Assembly: GCF_026624755.1 (NCBI RefSeq)
Contig: NZ_JAPMXC010000010.1
Span: 267,053 to 331,052, forward strand
Reading direction: 5' to 3'
Source of the DNA: Robbsia betulipollinis
GTDB taxonomy: Bacteria; Pseudomonadota; Gammaproteobacteria; Burkholderiales; Burkholderiaceae
DNA: 64,000 nt
In this document: positions 62,895 to 64,000 of the stretch, in pieces
Position numbering within the stretch: the stretch's first letter is position 1
How the letters are laid out: every line of letters starts with the position of its first letter
Notes under the pieces: model-generated
What the model was told of the DNA's origin: nothing
The model's input: the letters and a program-made list of their open reading frames with translations, nothing else
The model's database searches: none
Made by a program: the position numbers and the translations under genes

Positions 62895-63344
62895 ATGGCG
62901 CTGGAAATTCGTTACGTGAAGGAAGCCGATCACCCCTCCTGGCTGGAAATGTTCAAGCTTTACTGCATTTTCCACGACGTACCGTTGACCTCTGAGGTGA
63001 CCGAGCGCGCCTGGGAGCGTATCTTTACCGAAGGAACGCCGCTGCGCGCGCTCATCGCGCTGGACGAAGACGGGCGCGCGCTGGGCATCTGCAATTATGT
63101 TTGCCATGAGGACACGTTCAGCAGCAAGGCGATGTGCTATCTCGCGGATCTCTATGTCGATCAGGCGAGCCGCGGCCGGGGCGTGGGACGGGCGCTGATC
63201 GCCGAGGTGACGCGCATCGGACGCGAGCAAGGCTGGTTTCGCATCTACTGGATCACGGGCGAGGACAACCAGGCCGCCCGCAGCCTGTACGACGCCGTCG
63301 CGCGCAATACCGGCCACGTCCGGTACGATATCGCGCTGTGCTGA
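62895..63344 (+). CDS. GNAT-family N-acetyltransferase
   Basis: A 149-residue single-domain acetyltransferase. Motif A: LADLYVDQASRGRGVGRALIAEV with the R-G-x-G-V-G loop; motif B: YWITGEDNQAARSLYDAVA. The ATG at 62895 has GGGAG 6-10 bases upstream; the frame extends to 62802 without a better site. Substrate unknown. A relic of a paralogue lies 160 bases upstream, so the gene came from a tandem duplication. Confidence 0.85.
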   Translation: MALEIRYVKEADHPSWLEMFKLYCIFHDVPLTSEVTERAWERIFTEGTPLRALIALDEDGRALGICNYVCHEDTFSSKAMCYLADLYVDQASRGRGVGRALIAEVTRIGREQGWFRIYWITGEDNQAARSLYDAVARNTGHVRYDIALC

Positions 63345-63366
63345 ACGCGACGCCGCGCGCCGCGCG

Positions 63367-64000
63367 TCAGGCTCGCCCGCCCGCCAGATCCAGCGCGAGC
63401 GCCTCGGCCACCTTGATACCATCGATCGCGGCGGAATAGATGCCGCCCGCGTAGCCTGCGCCTTCGCCGGCCGGGAACAGGCCCCGCACGTTCATGCTCT
63501 GGTAATTGTCCTGGCGTTTCACCCGGATCGGCGACGACGTGCGCGTCTCCACCCCCGTGAGCATCGCATCGTGCATCGCGAAGCCGGGCAGCTTGCGGTC
63601 GATCTGCGGCAGCGCCTCGCGGATCGCCTCGATCACGTAGTCCGGCAGGGCGGTGCTCAGGTCGGTCAGGTTCACCCCCGGCTTGTAGGACGGTTCGACC
63701 GCGCCCAGTGACGTCGACGCGCGCCCCGCGATGAAATCGCCGACCTTCTGCGCCGGCGCCCGGTAATCCCCGCCGCCCAGTTCGAACGCCCGTTCTTCCC
63801 AACGCCGCTGGAACGCGATGCCGGCGAGCGGGCCGCCGGGAAAGTCCTCCGGCGTGATGCCCACCACGATGCCCGCGTTCGCATTGCGCTCGTTGCGCGA
63901 ATACTGGCTCATCCCGTTCGTCACGACCCGGCCCGGTTCCGATGCCGCCGCCACCACCGTACCGCCCGGACACATGCAGAAGCTGTAGACCGCGCGGCCG
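63367..64000 (-). CDS. FAD-dependent dehydrogenase of the COG2509 type (cut by right edge, C-terminal part)
   Basis: About 211 residues of the C-terminal part of a flavoprotein; the frame is open through base 64000, so the N-terminus lies outside. The visible part starts with GRAVYSFCMCPGGTVVAAASE, a signature of the uncharacterised FAD-dependent dehydrogenase family (YtfP/COG2509-like), then VVTNGMSQYSRNERNANAG, ALPQIDRKLPGFAMHDAML, GVETRTSSPIRV and FPAGEGAGYAGGIYSAAIDG, the last being the second FAD-binding motif. Function of the family is unknown. Convergent with the GNAT gene, 22 bases apart. Confidence 0.82.
   Translation of the reverse strand, partial: GRAVYSFCMCPGGTVVAAASEPGRVVTNGMSQYSRNERNANAGIVVGITPEDFPGGPLAGIAFQRRWEERAFELGGGDYRAPAQKVGDFIAGRASTSLGAVEPSYKPGVNLTDLSTALPDYVIEAIREALPQIDRKLPGFAMHDAMLTGVETRTSSPIRVKRQDNYQSMNVRGLFPAGEGAGYAGGIYSAAIDGIKVAEALALDLAGGRA

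Overview
The window is GC-rich DNA (roughly two thirds G+C by eye) packed with catabolic genes, ABC and MFS transporters and LysR/AraC/LacI/Lrp regulators. Gene content and arrangement (tcuRABC, a gar-type cluster, HcnABC-like dehydrogenases, PagP, an HrpB-type promoter motif) suggest a Burkholderiaceae chromosome, probably an environmental or plant-associated Burkholderia/Paraburkholderia/Robbsia-like bacterium. This is inferred from content; no 16S or other marker is present.

Layout. 0-7.4 kb: DbpA RNA helicase (cut by the left edge), an esterase, a DUF4118 membrane protein and a very large CheB-CheR-PAS-histidine kinase-receiver protein. 7.7-10.9 kb: polar amino-acid ABC transporter with an Asp/Glu/hydantoin-type racemase. 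11-16.4 kb: glycogen-debranching-type glycosidase, polyol-permease-like MFS protein and a DUF2891 protein. 16.4-19.2 kb: an RsbQ-like hydrolase coupled to a PAS hybrid histidine kinase. 19.4-28.6 kb: cupin, succinate-semialdehyde dehydrogenase, tartrate/D-malate dehydrogenase with LysR, Lrp regulator, class III aminotransferase, GNAT and a second aldehyde dehydrogenase, which fits amine/GABA and hydroxy-acid catabolism. 28.8-40.5 kb: a long same-strand run with HAD hydrolase, amine oxidase-like flavoprotein, peptide-type ABC importer (two ATPases fused), a three-subunit HcnABC/opine-oxidase-like dehydrogenase and an AraC regulator.

40.66-42.47 kb is a less GC-rich island. It holds a VapBC toxin-antitoxin pair followed by a GNAT-fold protein with a Ser/Pro/Arg-rich N-terminus. 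That gene is preceded by a PIP/hrpII box (TTCG-N16-TTCG) with a correctly spaced -10, so it is a candidate type III secreted effector.

42.6-47.8 kb: LacI regulator, galactarate dehydratase, hexarate MFS transporter and GarL-type aldolase, with a perfect 10-bp inverted repeat in the divergent promoter. 47.9-48.8 kb: ferritin-like lipoprotein. 49-54.3 kb: tcuRABC for tricarballylate. 54.3-56.5 kb: YihY/BrkB-like membrane protein and a Gfo/Idh/MocA oxidoreductase. 56.5-61.7 kb: a FecCD/BtuCDF-type ABC importer with a TonB-dependent receptor, preceded by a palindrome with the form of a ModE Mo-box. The substrate may therefore be molybdate/tungstate or a Mo chelate and not iron. 62-64 kb: PagP, a GNAT gene beside a short relic of a paralogue, and a flavoprotein cut by the right edge.

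Short in-frame tandem repeats (9, 24 and 27 bp) recur inside coding regions, and two 14-bp intergenic arrays share a CGCTAA core. No rRNA, tRNA, CRISPR array, insertion sequence or origin was recognised.
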